From: Microbacterium sp. cx-55
GTDB lineage: Bacteria > Actinomycetota > Actinomycetes > Actinomycetales > Microbacteriaceae
Assembly (NCBI RefSeq): GCF_021117345.1
Contig: NZ_CP088261.1
Coordinates: 2,728,001 to 2,792,000 of the forward strand
Reading direction: 5' to 3'
DNA length: 64,000 nucleotides
This document shows, in pieces, positions 1 to 8,923 of this stretch. The translations under genes were made by a program, and so were the position numbers. The notes under the pieces were generated by a model that saw only the letters and a list, made by a program, of their open reading frames with translations, ran no database searches and was not told the origin of the DNA. Numbering within the stretch: position 1 is the stretch's first letter; every line of letters begins with the position of its first letter.

Positions 1-60
1 CGTGCCGGCACAACACGAAGCGCCCGTCCGGTGGACAGGCGCTCGGTGTCGGTGCCGCGA

Positions 61-159
61 TTACTTCTTGTTGCGGCGCTGGTGGCGAGTCTTACGAAGC
101 AACTTGCGGTGCTTCTTCTTCGCCATGCGCTTGCGGCGCTTCTTGATGACAGAACCCAC
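61..159 (-). CDS. Small ribosomal protein bS22 (AURKAIP1/COX24-type)
   Basis: A 32-residue protein that begins with GTG, MGSVIKKRRKRMAKKKHRKL, and ends HQRRNKK. It is almost entirely Lys, Arg and His, as expected of a peptide that binds 16S rRNA. Length and sequence match the tiny actinobacterial ribosomal protein bS22 (AURKAIP1/COX24 domain), which is well known in mycobacteria and Streptomyces. It sits 83 nt downstream of the small HTH gene on the same strand, a pairing common in actinobacteria. It is too short for most gene finders. The family call is firm; its exact role in the ribosome cannot be told from sequence. Confidence 0.93.
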   Translation of the reverse strand: MGSVIKKRRKRMAKKKHRKLLRKTRHQRRNKK

Positions 160-211
160 GGAAAACCTCACAGATCAGCGGTCTGGGCTCAGGGTGGCCT
201 GTGCCCGGGAA

Positions 212-235
212 CGAGGCATCGAAAAAAATGCCTCG
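212..235 (-). terminator. Hairpin between HTH gene and bS22
   Basis: Arms 212-219 and 228-235 pair perfectly over 8 bp, with an 8-nt loop that is T-rich on the minus strand. It lies 7 nt past the stop of the HTH gene and before bS22, so it may reduce read-through or set the 3' end. There is no clear U-tract after the stem, so termination is only likely. Confidence 0.45.
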
Positions 236-242
236 GATAAGT

Positions 243-434
243 CTAGCCGACGTCGGCGGCCGGCCGCTGCACGAGCTCTGCGACGGCCGATTCCGGCACG
301 CGGTAGCTGTGCCCGAAGCGGATGGCGGGCAGTTCTCCCGCGTGCACGAGTCGGTACACCGTCATCTTGGAGACGCGCATGAGCTGCGCGACCTCCGCGA
401 CCGTCAGGAACCGCACATCCGGCAGCTCGGCCAT
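243..434 (-). CDS. Small excisionase/MerR-type helix-turn-helix protein
   Basis: A 63-residue DNA-binding protein. The core FLTVAEVAQLMRVSKMTVYR followed by LVHAGELPAIRFGHSYRVPE is the winged HTH_17 (excisionase/BldC-like) fold and fills nearly the whole protein. The start at 434 is chosen because GGGGAGGGG lies 6 nt upstream; an upstream ATG at 452 in the same frame has no such site. Streptomyces has a close family member beside its bS22 gene, a developmental regulator, but the target here is unknown. It is probably a transcription factor rather than a phage excisionase, since no integrase is nearby. Confidence 0.85.
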   Translation of the reverse strand: MAELPDVRFLTVAEVAQLMRVSKMTVYRLVHAGELPAIRFGHSYRVPESAVAELVQRPAADVG

Positions 435-527
435 GCCACACCCCTCCCCCATCGCCCGTCGGGCTGCCCGCCACTCTAGGTCCCCGGTGGGACGGATGTA
501 AACCGCTGGTGCTCGTGGGAATGCGGG

Positions 528-926
528 TCAGCGACCGGGAATCTTGCCGAACGCGGCGGTGACGGCCCGACCGACGGATGCGGCGGCACGGCCGACGACG
601 TCGGCGGCGTGCGCGGCGGGCTCCGGGAGGGTGGAGATCGAGTCGTCCAGATCCTCGTCGAGGAACGGGATGAGCCAGTTGTCGATCTCGTCCAGCGGAC
701 CGGACGACAGCGAGTAATAGCGGTGCTGACCCTCCTCGCGCACGGAGACCAGTTCGCTGTCGCGCAGCACCTTCAGGTGCTTCGACACGGTGGGCTGACT
801 GACACCGAGCCTCGCGACGATGTACGACACGCTCGTTCCGCGCTCGCCCGCCATCGATCGATCGAGGAGGAGGCGCAGGATGTCGCGCCGGGTCGCGTCC
901 GCGATCACGCCGAAGATATCCGCCAT
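528..926 (-). CDS. ArsR/SmtB-family transcriptional regulator
   Basis: A 132-residue winged-helix regulator. Residues 1-85 hold the ArsR fold: DATRRDILRLLL, then the recognition helix VSQPTVSKHLKVLRDSELV and the wing GQHRYYSL. There is no Cys-rich metal site of the ArsR or SmtB type, so a metal ligand is not indicated. The C-terminal 45 residues are Ala-rich and unlike the core. The -10 box TAACCT (938-933, minus strand) ends 6 nt before ATG, so the mRNA is probably leaderless. It is divergent from trkH, which may be its target; that link is inference. Confidence 0.85.
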   Translation of the reverse strand: MADIFGVIADATRRDILRLLLDRSMAGERGTSVSYIVARLGVSQPTVSKHLKVLRDSELVSVREEGQHRYYSLSSGPLDEIDNWLIPFLDEDLDDSISTLPEPAAHAADVVGRAAASVGRAVTAAFGKIPGR

Positions 927-1011
927 GCGCTTAGGTTAGTGGGGCGCCGGGCGGAGTACCATTACACCCGTTCGGGTCGCCGACCTGTTGTTCGTGCGAA
1001 AGGGGTGCCGG

Positions 1012-2454
1012 ATGATGTCCGACACCGCGCGCGTGCTGTCGCGGGAACGCCTCTCGATCGCCTTCGACCGGTTCCGAGACGGAGCGCGCGAGTTCACGAC
1101 GTCGTCTCCCGCACGTTTCGCGGTCTTGATCTTCTCGTCGTTGATCCTGCTGTTCACCGCGCTGCTGTCGCTGCCCGCGGCGGCCGCATCCGGTCAGGCG
1201 ACGCCGCTCGCCGACGCCGTGTTCACGGCCGTCTCCACGATCTGCGTGACGGGTCTGTCGACGGTCAACATGGGCGCACACTGGTCGCCGCTCGGCCAGG
1301 TGTTCATCTACATCGGCGTGAACGTGGGCGCACTCGGTGTGCTGACCCTGGCGAGCATCCTCGGGCTCGTCATCTCGAAGCGCCTGGGTTTGCGTGCCAA
1401 GCTCATTGCCGCGGGCGACTCCAACCCGATGCGCGTGCACGGCGGCCCGGTCAACGAGGGGCAGACCGTGCGGCTCGGCGAGGTGGGCCAGCTGCTGGCC
1501 ACCGTCGCGCTCTCGACCCTCGTCATCGAGGCGGGCCTCGCGGTGCTGCTCTACCCGGGCCTGCTGCTCGGCGGCGTCGACCCCATCACGGCCCTCTGGG
1601 AGGCGCCGTACTTCGCGGCGATGTCGTTCACGAACACCGGCTTCGCCCCGAACGCCGACGGACTCGCGCCGTTCGCCACCGACTACTTCTTCATGTCGGT
1701 GCTGATGGTCGGGGTGTTCCTCGGCTCGATCGGGTTCCCCGTCATCTTCACGCTGTGGCGGCACCGCTGGCACGTGCGGCACTGGTCGCTGCACACCAAG
1801 CTCACGCTCATCACGACCGTCATCCTGTTCTTCGCGGGCGCCGTGGCGTTCGTGACCCTCGAGTACGACAATCCGCAGACGTTCGGCGGGATGGATGCGT
1901 GGGACACCACTTTCCAGTCGTTGTTCCTCTCGGCGATGACCCGCTCGGGCGGGTTCTCCGTCATCGACATCGGAGAACTGCACGGGTCGTCGCTCCTGGT
2001 CGGCTCGATGCTGATGTTCGTCGGCGGCGGTTCCGCGTCGACCGCCGGCGGCATCAAGGTGACGACGCTCGCCGTGCTCGCTCTCGCCGTCTTCTCGGAG
2101 GCCAAGGGACGCCCCTCGGTGCAGGCGTTCGGTCGCCGCATCCCGAGCGATGTGCAGCGTGTCGCCCTGTCGGTCGTGGCATGGGGCGCGACGATCGTGG
2201 CGGTATCGACGATCACGATCGCCCAGATCACGAAAGCACCCGTCGACGAAGTGCTGTTCGAGGTGGTGTCGGGGTTCGCCACCGTGGGCCTGTCGACCGG
2301 GCTCACGACAGAGCTGCCCGACCCAGCGGTGTACGTCCTCGCCGTGACGATGTTCATGGGCCGCGTTGGTACAGTGACACTCGCCGCGGCCGTCGCCGCT
2401 TCGTCGCGTTCGCAGTTGTACTCGATGCCTGTTGAGAGGCCGATCGTTGGTTGA
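1012..2454 (+). CDS. TrkH/KtrB-type potassium uptake channel subunit
   Basis: About 480 residues with repeated membrane segments and the four pore-loop motifs of the TrkH/KtrB family, for example TAVSTICVTGLSTVN, SFTNTGFAPN, AMTRSGGFSVID and ASTAGGIKVTTLA. It moves K+ (with Na+ or H+) across the inner membrane, gated by the cytosolic RCK subunit encoded next. ATG at 1012 (or the adjacent ATG at 1015) follows AAAGGGG at 999-1005; a TTG at 988 in frame looks less likely. The stop overlaps the next gene by 8 nt, so the two subunits are translationally coupled. The length fits KtrB better than the longer E. coli TrkH. Confidence 0.93.
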   Translation: MMSDTARVLSRERLSIAFDRFRDGAREFTTSSPARFAVLIFSSLILLFTALLSLPAAAASGQATPLADAVFTAVSTICVTGLSTVNMGAHWSPLGQVFIYIGVNVGALGVLTLASILGLVISKRLGLRAKLIAAGDSNPMRVHGGPVNEGQTVRLGEVGQLLATVALSTLVIEAGLAVLLYPGLLLGGVDPITALWEAPYFAAMSFTNTGFAPNADGLAPFATDYFFMSVLMVGVFLGSIGFPVIFTLWRHRWHVRHWSLHTKLTLITTVILFFAGAVAFVTLEYDNPQTFGGMDAWDTTFQSLFLSAMTRSGGFSVIDIGELHGSSLLVGSMLMFVGGGSASTAGGIKVTTLAVLALAVFSEAKGRPSVQAFGRRIPSDVQRVALSVVAWGATIVAVSTITIAQITKAPVDEVLFEVVSGFATVGLSTGLTTELPDPAVYVLAVTMFMGRVGTVTLAAAVAASSRSQLYSMPVERPIVG

Positions 2455-3118
2455 GAAGCTCCGCTCGGATGCCCCCGTGCTCGTCATCGGGCTGGGCCGC
2501 TTCGGCGCCGCCTGTGCGGGCGAGCTCGACCGGCTCGACCGCGAGGTGCTCGCGATCGACGAGAGCCTCGACCTGGTGCAGAAGTGGTCGGAGCGGGTCA
2601 CGCACACGGTGCAGGCCGACGCGAAGAACCTCGAAGCGCTGAAGCAGATCGGCGCGCAGGACTTCCAGGTCGCCGTCGTCGCGGTCGGGTCATCGATCGA
2701 GGCGTCCGTGCTCATCACGGCCAACCTCGTCGACCTGAAGGTTCCACAGATCTGGGCCAAGGCCGTGTCGCAGTCACACGGCAAGATCCTCGCCCGCGTC
2801 GGGGCGAACCACGTCATCTACCCCGAACGCGAAGCCGGCGAGCGCGTGGCACACCTGGTGAGCGGCCGGATGCTGGACTTCATCCGGTTCGACGACGACT
2901 TCGTGCTCGCCAAGATGTACCCGCCGCGTTTCATCCGCGGCGTCGGCCTGAACGAGTCGGGCGTCCGCAGCAAGTACCGCGTCACGGTCGTGGGCGTGAA
3001 GAGCCCCGGCAAGCCATTCCGCTATGCCGAGGCGAACACGGTCGTCACGAACCACGACCTGATCATCGTCTCGGGCACGAACAGCGACATCGAGCGCTTC
3101 GCGACGCTCGACCGCTGA
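2447..3118 (+). CDS. TrkA/KtrA-type RCK regulatory subunit of K+ uptake
   Basis: A 223-residue cytosolic protein. Residues 11-140 form an RCK_N Rossmann domain with the nucleotide motif VLVIGLGRFGAACAGELD; the rest is an RCK_C domain ending IIVSGTNSDIERFATLDR. Such subunits bind NAD(H) or ATP/ADP and gate the TrkH/KtrB channel. The start is TTG at 2447, favoured by GAGAGG at 2434-2439 with 7-nt spacing, and it overlaps the trkH stop. One RCK pair per chain, as in KtrA, rather than the doubled E. coli TrkA. Together with kdp at 42-50 kb the window carries both constitutive-type and inducible K+ import. Confidence 0.93.
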   Translation: MVEKLRSDAPVLVIGLGRFGAACAGELDRLDREVLAIDESLDLVQKWSERVTHTVQADAKNLEALKQIGAQDFQVAVVAVGSSIEASVLITANLVDLKVPQIWAKAVSQSHGKILARVGANHVIYPEREAGERVAHLVSGRMLDFIRFDDDFVLAKMYPPRFIRGVGLNESGVRSKYRVTVVGVKSPGKPFRYAEANTVVTNHDLIIVSGTNSDIERFATLDR

Positions 3119-3135
3119 GCGAGACGAGCGACCGC

Positions 3136-3603
3136 ATGGGATTCTCGCTGAGCTTCTATCCGATCGACGGTGACGATCTGCGCGCGGACGACCGCGCGCA
3201 GATCATGGCATTCCTCGACGCACGCGGACTGACGGTCGATCCGGAGACGCACGGGCTCTATCGGGTGACAGACGGCGTAGCGCTGGCCTTTGATGGTGCG
3301 TGGACAGACCTGGAGCTCGACCCGCTGGATCAGCCCGAACCTCTGACGGGGTCGCTGCCGCACGCGACCCTCACCGAGGCGGAGTGCACCTTCGTATTCG
3401 AGCTGTGCGCGGCCGGCGGTCTGATGATCGTGAACCCGCAGGGACAGCCGATGTATCTCGGAATCCGCGGCGTCCACACGCCGGAGATGTTCCCCGACCC
3501 GGATGACGCCGTGTGGATCGACAGCCCCGCGGCGCTCGCGTCGACCCTCGGGGGAAGCTTCGGCGATTTCCAGGACTACCTTGGGCGCGTCCGAGGCCGC
3601 TGA
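3136..3603 (+). CDS. Hypothetical protein, 155 aa
   Basis: I do not recognise this protein. It starts with ATG (MGFSLSFYPIDGDDLRADDR), is acidic, has no membrane segment or signal peptide, and contains a plausible mixed alpha/beta fold ending in SFGDFQDYLGRV. It begins 17 nt after the trkA stop, so it is probably carried on the same transcript. There is only a weak purine stretch (GAGACGAG) ahead of the start. Codon use matches its neighbours, which supports a real gene. A role in K+ uptake is not implied by anything visible. Confidence 0.7.
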   Translation: MGFSLSFYPIDGDDLRADDRAQIMAFLDARGLTVDPETHGLYRVTDGVALAFDGAWTDLELDPLDQPEPLTGSLPHATLTEAECTFVFELCAAGGLMIVNPQGQPMYLGIRGVHTPEMFPDPDDAVWIDSPAALASTLGGSFGDFQDYLGRVRGR

Positions 3604-3622
3604 TCACCGACGACGCATCGAC

Positions 3623-4453
3623 TCAACCGCCGGCGGCGAGTTCTTTCGCCCGGGCGAGCGCCGCATCCGTCGCCCGCGCGAACACGTCGTCTAGGTGCGC
3701 GTCTTGGAGGACCGCGATCGCCCGCTCCGTCGTGCCCTTGGGGCTCGTCACGCGACGACGCAGCTCCGCGGGTTCTTCGCCCGACGCAGCGAGCAGCGCG
3801 GCCGCCCCGATGAAGGTCTGCTCGGCCATCGTGCGTGCCTCGTCGCGGTCGAAGCCCTTGCCGATCGCCGCGGTGCTGAGGTTCTCGATCAGCAGGAACA
3901 CGTAGGCCGGGCCGGAGCCCGAGATGGTCGACAGCGCGTCGATCCGGTCCTCGGCCACCTCGAGCACGGTGCCGACGGTCTCGAAGATGGCCGTGACCGT
4001 CGCGACGGCGGCGGCATCGGCGTTCGTACCGGCGGCGAGGCCGGTGACGGCCGCTCCGACGAGTGCCGGAGTGTTCGGCATCGACCGGAGCACGACGGCA
4101 TCCGCGCCGAGAATCCGCTCGAAGGTCGCGATCGTGACGCCCGCCGCGAGGCTCACCACGATCGCGCCCGCGCGCAGGTGCGGGGCGATCTCGGCCAGCA
4201 GGTCCGGCACCATCGCGGGCTTCACACCGATCAGGACCACGTCGGCGGATGCGGCCGCCCGCGCGTTGCCCTCCGGATCCTCCTCCAGCGCAATGCTGTC
4301 GACGCCGTCGAGTTCGGCGAGCGCGGCCGCCTTCGCGCGGGTGCGGTTCGTGACGGTGATTCCGGCGGCGCGCCCGGACCGGACGACACCGTGCAGAACG
4401 GCACCGCCCATCGAACCGGCTCCGAGAATGGCGATCGAGGGAAGCGAGATCAT
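3623..4453 (-). CDS. proC: Pyrroline-5-carboxylate reductase
   Basis: A 276-residue enzyme that reduces 1-pyrroline-5-carboxylate to L-proline with NAD(P)H, the last step of proline synthesis. The N-terminal Rossmann motif AILGAGSMGGAVLHGV, the middle segment VLRSMPNTPALVGAAVTGLA and the C-terminal signature ISGSGPAYVFLLIENL...RRRVTSPKGTTERAI are diagnostic, and the length is typical. TAGGTT (4465-4460, minus) lies exactly 6 nt before ATG, so translation is probably leaderless. It is convergent with the unknown gene ending at 3603 and divergent from the hydrolase gene. Confidence 0.97.
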   Translation of the reverse strand: MISLPSIAILGAGSMGGAVLHGVVRSGRAAGITVTNRTRAKAAALAELDGVDSIALEEDPEGNARAAASADVVLIGVKPAMVPDLLAEIAPHLRAGAIVVSLAAGVTIATFERILGADAVVLRSMPNTPALVGAAVTGLAAGTNADAAAVATVTAIFETVGTVLEVAEDRIDALSTISGSGPAYVFLLIENLSTAAIGKGFDRDEARTMAEQTFIGAAALLAASGEEPAELRRRVTSPKGTTERAIAVLQDAHLDDVFARATDAALARAKELAAGG

Positions 4454-4494
4454 TTCTCCAACCTAGGCCTCGGGGTTCGTCGATAGCCGAGGTC

Positions 4495-4550
4495 TATCAT
4501 CGGACATGCCGGGGCACGGCAGCCCCCTCGCGGTAAAGGACCCGACATGA
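4495..4550 (+). promoter_or_regulatory. Promoter and 14-codon leader ORF before the hydrolase gene
   Basis: TATCAT at 4495-4500 is a good -10 box. Five nt later an ATG at 4506 opens MPGHGSPLAVKDPT, whose TGA at 4548-4550 overlaps the hydrolase ATG at 4547 (ATGA). The transcript would start at or next to the leader ATG, so the leader would be read without a ribosome-binding site and could pass ribosomes to the main gene, which also has AAAGGA ahead of it. No regulatory residue run is visible in the peptide. Confidence 0.5.
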
Positions 4551-5674
4551 CGGAACCGACGACACCTCTTCTCGATGGAATCGATGCGCGACTCGTGGAG
4601 ACCTCGCGGCTCAGCGTGAACATCCTGGAACGAAGCGGTGACGACCCCGCAACGCCGGCCGAGCGCACGGTCGTCCTCGTGCACGGCAATGTCTCCTCGG
4701 CCCTGTTCTGGCAGGAACTGATGCAAGACCTGCCGAGCGACCTGCGCGTCCTGGCCGTCGATCTGCGCGGCTTCGGCGGCACCGAGAGCCTGCCCGTCGA
4801 CGCAACGCGCGGCGTCCGCGACTTCAGCGACGATCTGCACGCGACGCTCGAGGCGCTGCAGATTCCGTCGGCGCATCTGGTCGGCTGGTCGATGGGCGGC
4901 GGTGTCGTCATGCAGTACGCGCTGGATCACCCGGCGCTCTCCCTCACCCTGCAGGCACCGGTCTCGCCCTACGGGTTCGGCGGCACGCGCCGCGACGGAA
5001 GCCGACTGACCGACGACGACGCCGGATGCGGCGGCGGCGGCGCCAACCCCGACTTCGTCCAGCGCCTCATCGATCACGACGCCTCGGACACCGCCGAGAC
5101 CTCGCCGCGCAGCGTATTCCGCTCGGCGTACGTGTCGTCGACCTACACGACCGAGAACGAGGACATCTGGGTCGCGTCCATGCTGACGACCTCGACCGCG
5201 CCCGGCAACTACCCGGGCGACTCGGTATCCAGCCCGAACTGGCCGGGCTTCGGCGCCGGCCGCAACGGGGTTCTGAACACGATGGCCCCGCAGTACTTCA
5301 ACACCTCCGGGATCGTCGACATCGAGCCCAAACCCCCCATCCTCTGGGTGCACGGCGACGTCGACGCGATCGTGTCGGATGCCTCGTTCTTCGACCTGAA
5401 CCATCTCGGGTCGCTCGACATCATCCCCGGCTGGCCCGGCGATGAGGCGGCGCCCGCGCAGCAGATGGTGTCGCAGACCCGCGATGTGCTCGCGGTCTAC
5501 ACCGAACGCGGCGGTCACGTGCAGGAGCTGCTGCTCGAGGGCGCCGGCCACGCGCCGCACCTGGAGCGGCCGGCGGAGGTGAGACGCGCTCTGCTGGAGG
5601 TCATCGGGTACATCGGGCAGGCGCAGCATCCGGCACCGCCGACCGAGACCATCATCCTCCGGTCCGCTGACTGA
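4547..5674 (+). CDS. Alpha/beta-hydrolase fold protein
   Basis: A 375-residue alpha/beta hydrolase. The oxyanion segment VLVHGNVSSALFW, the nucleophile elbow GWSMGGG (Ser near residue 116), an acid in GDVDAIVSD (near 270) and the His in GAGHAPHLERP (near 333) make a full catalytic triad. It is longer than the usual 280 residues because of a large cap insertion (about residues 145-260) with Gly-, Asn- and Tyr-rich sequence. The substrate is unknown; it could be an esterase, lactonase or similar. No signal peptide, so it is cytosolic. AAAGGA precedes ATG. It is followed closely by an LLM oxidoreductase on the same strand, possibly cotranscribed. Confidence 0.88.
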   Translation: MTEPTTPLLDGIDARLVETSRLSVNILERSGDDPATPAERTVVLVHGNVSSALFWQELMQDLPSDLRVLAVDLRGFGGTESLPVDATRGVRDFSDDLHATLEALQIPSAHLVGWSMGGGVVMQYALDHPALSLTLQAPVSPYGFGGTRRDGSRLTDDDAGCGGGGANPDFVQRLIDHDASDTAETSPRSVFRSAYVSSTYTTENEDIWVASMLTTSTAPGNYPGDSVSSPNWPGFGAGRNGVLNTMAPQYFNTSGIVDIEPKPPILWVHGDVDAIVSDASFFDLNHLGSLDIIPGWPGDEAAPAQQMVSQTRDVLAVYTERGGHVQELLLEGAGHAPHLERPAEVRRALLEVIGYIGQAQHPAPPTETIILRSAD

Positions 5675-5690
5675 CCGCGGCGCACCGACC

Positions 5691-6620
5691 ATGGAGTACT
5701 GCGTCTTCACCGAACCCCAGCAGGGTTTCTCCTACGACGACCAACTCGCCTTCGCGCAGTCCGCGGAGCGGCACGGGTTCGACGGGTTCTTCCGTTCCGA
5801 CCACTACCTGCGGATGGGGCCGGGTGACCCGCTCCCCGGTCCGACCGATGCGTGGACGACCCTGGCCGGCCTCGCTCGCGAGACCTCCCGCATCCGCCTC
5901 GGCACGCTCGTCTCATCCGTCACCTACCGGACGCCGGGAGTGCTCGCGATTCAGGTCGCGCAGGTCGACGCGATGTCGGGCGGACGCGTCGAGCTCGGCC
6001 TCGGCACCGGGTGGTTCGAGGAGGAGCATCGCGCGTACGGTATCCCGTTCCCGCCGAAGCGGTTCGCGCTGCTCGAAGAGCAACTCGAGCTCATCACCGG
6101 ACTCTGGCAGACACCCGTCGACGAGGCGTACTCGTTCGACGGCGCGCACTACCGACTCGAGCAGGCACCCGCCCTGCCGAAGCCCGTGCAATCCCGTGTG
6201 CCCGTCATCGTCGGCGGGGGCGGCGCACGGCGTACGCCCGCGATCGCCGCCCGGTTCGCGACGGAGTTCAACATCGGATTCCAGCCGGAGAGCGTCGTGG
6301 CGGAGAAGTTCGACGGCGTCCGTGCCGCGTGCGAGGCGATCGGCCGCGACCCGCAGACCCTGAAACTGTCCGTGGCACTGCCAACGCTCGCGGGCGGGAG
6401 CGACGACGTTCTCTCGCGCCGGGCAGAGGCGATCGGCACCGACCTCGCCGGTTTCCGCGGTGACACGAACATCACCGGCGGGGCCGATGAGATCCTGGCC
6501 AAGGTCGAGCGGCTGCGCGCACTCGGGGCCGAACGCGTCTACTTCCAGCTGATGGACCTGCGCGACCTCGACCACCTCGAGTTCCTCGGTGCCGAGGTGC
6601 TGCCGCACCTTCCGCGCTGA
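5691..6620 (+). CDS. LLM-class F420-type oxidoreductase
   Basis: A 309-residue TIM-barrel protein of the bacterial luciferase-like monooxygenase superfamily. It starts MEYCVFTEPQQGFSYDDQLAF and carries the family marks FRSDHYLRMG, TTLAGLARETSRIRLGTLVS and GRVELGLGTGWFEEEHRAYG. This subgroup in mycobacteria is assigned to F420-dependent oxidoreductases, but an FMN enzyme cannot be excluded. The substrate is unknown. It begins 16 nt after the hydrolase stop, so the pair may work on one substrate. No clear ribosome-binding site is seen, which is compatible with coupling to the gene upstream. Confidence 0.88.
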   Translation: MEYCVFTEPQQGFSYDDQLAFAQSAERHGFDGFFRSDHYLRMGPGDPLPGPTDAWTTLAGLARETSRIRLGTLVSSVTYRTPGVLAIQVAQVDAMSGGRVELGLGTGWFEEEHRAYGIPFPPKRFALLEEQLELITGLWQTPVDEAYSFDGAHYRLEQAPALPKPVQSRVPVIVGGGGARRTPAIAARFATEFNIGFQPESVVAEKFDGVRAACEAIGRDPQTLKLSVALPTLAGGSDDVLSRRAEAIGTDLAGFRGDTNITGGADEILAKVERLRALGAERVYFQLMDLRDLDHLEFLGAEVLPHLPR

Positions 6621-6685
6621 CCGCGCGTTGCGCCCCGGACGCTGACGTCAGGGCGCTGTCGCCCGAACGATACCGCGCGCGTTCC

Positions 6686-7153
6686 TCAGCGTCGCGCGTC
6701 GAAGAATGCCCGGAGCAACGCGGATGCCTCGGTCTCGCGCACTCCGGCGACGACCTCGACCCGGTGCGGCAACCGGCGGTCGCGGACCAGGTCGTAGACC
6801 GATCCGGCCGCACCCGCCTTCTCGTCCCACGCGCCGAAAACGAGGCGGGGCACGCGGGACTGCAGGATCACCCCGGCGCACATGACGCAGGGCTCGAGGG
6901 TCACGACGAGCGTGCACCCCTCGAGGTTCCACTCGCCCCGCGCGGCCGCCGCGCGGCGAAGCGCCACCACCTCCGCGTGAGCGGTCGGGTCCCCGGTCTC
7001 CTCACGCTCGTTGCGGCCCTCACCGAGAATGCGGCCGTCCGCATCCATCACGACCGCACCGACCGGCACGTCTCCCGCGTCACCGGCCTCCGCCGCGAGG
7101 ACCAGCGCCCGCACCATCGCTGCATCGTCGCGGATAGTCACGGGCAGGCTCAT
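6686..7153 (-). CDS. tadA: tRNA adenosine(34) deaminase
   Basis: About 155 residues. It deaminates A34 to inosine in the anticodon of tRNA-Arg(ACG). The zinc site is complete: HAEVVAL supplies His and the proton-shuttling Glu, and PCVMCAG supplies two Cys. The C-terminal helix EASALLRAFFDARR is as in the family. I place the start at ATG 7153 because TAGCCT (7165-7160, minus) ends 6 nt before it, the leaderless spacing; a GTG at 7156 is the alternative. It shares a symmetrical promoter with upp. Confidence 0.95.
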   Translation of the reverse strand: MSLPVTIRDDAAMVRALVLAAEAGDAGDVPVGAVVMDADGRILGEGRNEREETGDPTAHAEVVALRRAAAARGEWNLEGCTLVVTLEPCVMCAGVILQSRVPRLVFGAWDEKAGAAGSVYDLVRDRRLPHRVEVVAGVRETEASALLRAFFDARR

Positions 7154-7155
7154 CA

Positions 7156-7186
7156 CTCCAGGCTAGCCGGGTGCTCTAGCCTGGAG
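7156..7186. promoter_or_regulatory. Symmetrical divergent promoter for tadA and upp
   Basis: CTCCAGGCTAG (7156-7166) and CTAGCCTGGAG (7176-7186) are a perfect 11-bp inverted repeat around a 9-nt centre. Each arm contains a TAGCCT -10 box (7165-7160 minus, 7177-7182 plus), and each box is 6 nt from a start codon (ATG 7153 minus, ATG 7189 plus). The -35 region of each promoter must lie over the other's -10 and start site, so RNA polymerase can probably occupy only one at a time. Confidence 0.75.
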
Positions 7187-7188
7187 AC

Positions 7189-7821
<633 letters not shown>

Positions 7822-7836
7822 CCGCGGCGTCCCGCC

Positions 7837-7860
7837 CTCTGAGCGGGCGTTCGCTCAGAG
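7837..7860. terminator. Bidirectional hairpin between upp and corA
   Basis: CTCTGAGCG (7837-7845) and CGCTCAGAG (7852-7860) pair perfectly over 9 bp with a 6-nt loop. It lies between two convergent genes and its right arm contains the corA stop codon (7855-7857). Such a stem could stop both messages; no U-tract follows. Confidence 0.55.
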
Positions 7861-8853
7861 CCACTTCTTCGTCTTGAAGATCGCGAAGAGTCCGCCGGCG
7901 AACGCCAGCATCATCGCCACCGCGACCGGGTAGCCCCATGCCCAGTGGAGCTCGGGCATGTTGTCGAAGTTCATGCCGTAGATCGAGGCGATGAGCCCCG
8001 GCGCGAAGATGATCGCCGCCCACGACGAAATCTTCTTGATCTCATCGTTTTGAGCGAGGCTCGCCTCCGTCTGCCGGCGCGCCACCAGCGCCGAGTGCAC
8101 CGTCAACGCCTTGTCGAGGACGGCACGGAATCCCTCGATCCGGTCGTTGATCCGGATCGAGTGGTCGAGCACGTCGCGCAGGCTGCGCTGCACTTCGAGG
8201 TTGACGTCGTACTTCTCGTATCCGCGCTGCAGCCACTCCAGCATCCCGGTCAGCGGCGCGACCGCACGGCCGAAGTCGATGACCTCACCGAACAGTTCGT
8301 AGATGCGTCGCGAGAGGGCGTCGTCGTCGCTGTGGCCGAAGAGCTGATCCTCGATCTCGTCGATGTCGTTCTCGATGCCCGCAACGACCGGCTCATACTC
8401 GTCGACCACCCGGTCGAAGATCGCGTACAGCACGGCCTCGGGGCCGAGCGCGAGCAGCTCGGGCTGGGACTCGAGCCGGTGCCGCACCGCGGCCAGGTCG
8501 GGCGACTCCGCGTGGCGGATGGAGATCACGAACTCCGGCCCGACGAACAGGTGCAGCTCACCGAACTCGACCTCTTCGCGCGCGTCGTCGTAGCGGGCGG
8601 GGCGCAGCACCACGAACAGGATGTCGCCGTAGCGCTCGACCTTCGAGCGCTGGTGCCCGCTGAGTGCATCCTCGACGGCGAGCGGATGCAGATCGAACTC
8701 GAGCGCGACGGCCTCGAGCTCTTCGCGACTCGGCCGGTACATCCCGATCCAGGCGAGACCGCCGTACTCGGCACGCAACTCGAACGTCTCGTCGAGGTTC
8801 TGCGGGGTGGCGACACGTCGGCCGTCGACGTAGATGGCGTTGTCGATGAGCAT
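7855..8853 (-). CDS. corA: CorA-type divalent cation channel (Mg2+/Co2+)
   Basis: A 332-residue membrane protein. The large N-terminal cytosolic domain includes AIFDRVVDEYEPVVAGIENDIDEIE and the long helix region; two C-terminal membrane segments flank the hallmark YGMNFDNMPEL loop, and the protein ends with the basic tail FKTKKWL. It imports Mg2+ as a pentamer. The start at 8853 (MLIDNAIYVDGRR) is supported by AAGGAG 7 nt upstream; a start at 8892 in the same frame lacks one. No M-box riboswitch is visible ahead of it. Confidence 0.95.
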   Translation of the reverse strand: MLIDNAIYVDGRRVATPQNLDETFELRAEYGGLAWIGMYRPSREELEAVALEFDLHPLAVEDALSGHQRSKVERYGDILFVVLRPARYDDAREEVEFGELHLFVGPEFVISIRHAESPDLAAVRHRLESQPELLALGPEAVLYAIFDRVVDEYEPVVAGIENDIDEIEDQLFGHSDDDALSRRIYELFGEVIDFGRAVAPLTGMLEWLQRGYEKYDVNLEVQRSLRDVLDHSIRINDRIEGFRAVLDKALTVHSALVARRQTEASLAQNDEIKKISSWAAIIFAPGLIASIYGMNFDNMPELHWAWGYPVAVAMMLAFAGGLFAIFKTKKWL

Positions 8854-8923
8854 GGGATTCTCCTTCACAGCCGACGGGCGATGATAGCCCACGCTCGCCG
8901 ACCATTCGTGAACGTGCCGCCGC

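Noticed and set aside
609..2435. Long open frame overlapping arsR and trkH
   Set aside because: Arg- and His-rich composition typical of a high-GC shadow frame; it covers two firmly identified genes.
6630..6660. CTGACGTCAG palindrome and GCGCCC/GGGCGC repeat between the LLM gene and tadA
   Set aside because: Short and common in GC-rich sequence; not clearly more than chance, so not listed as a terminator.
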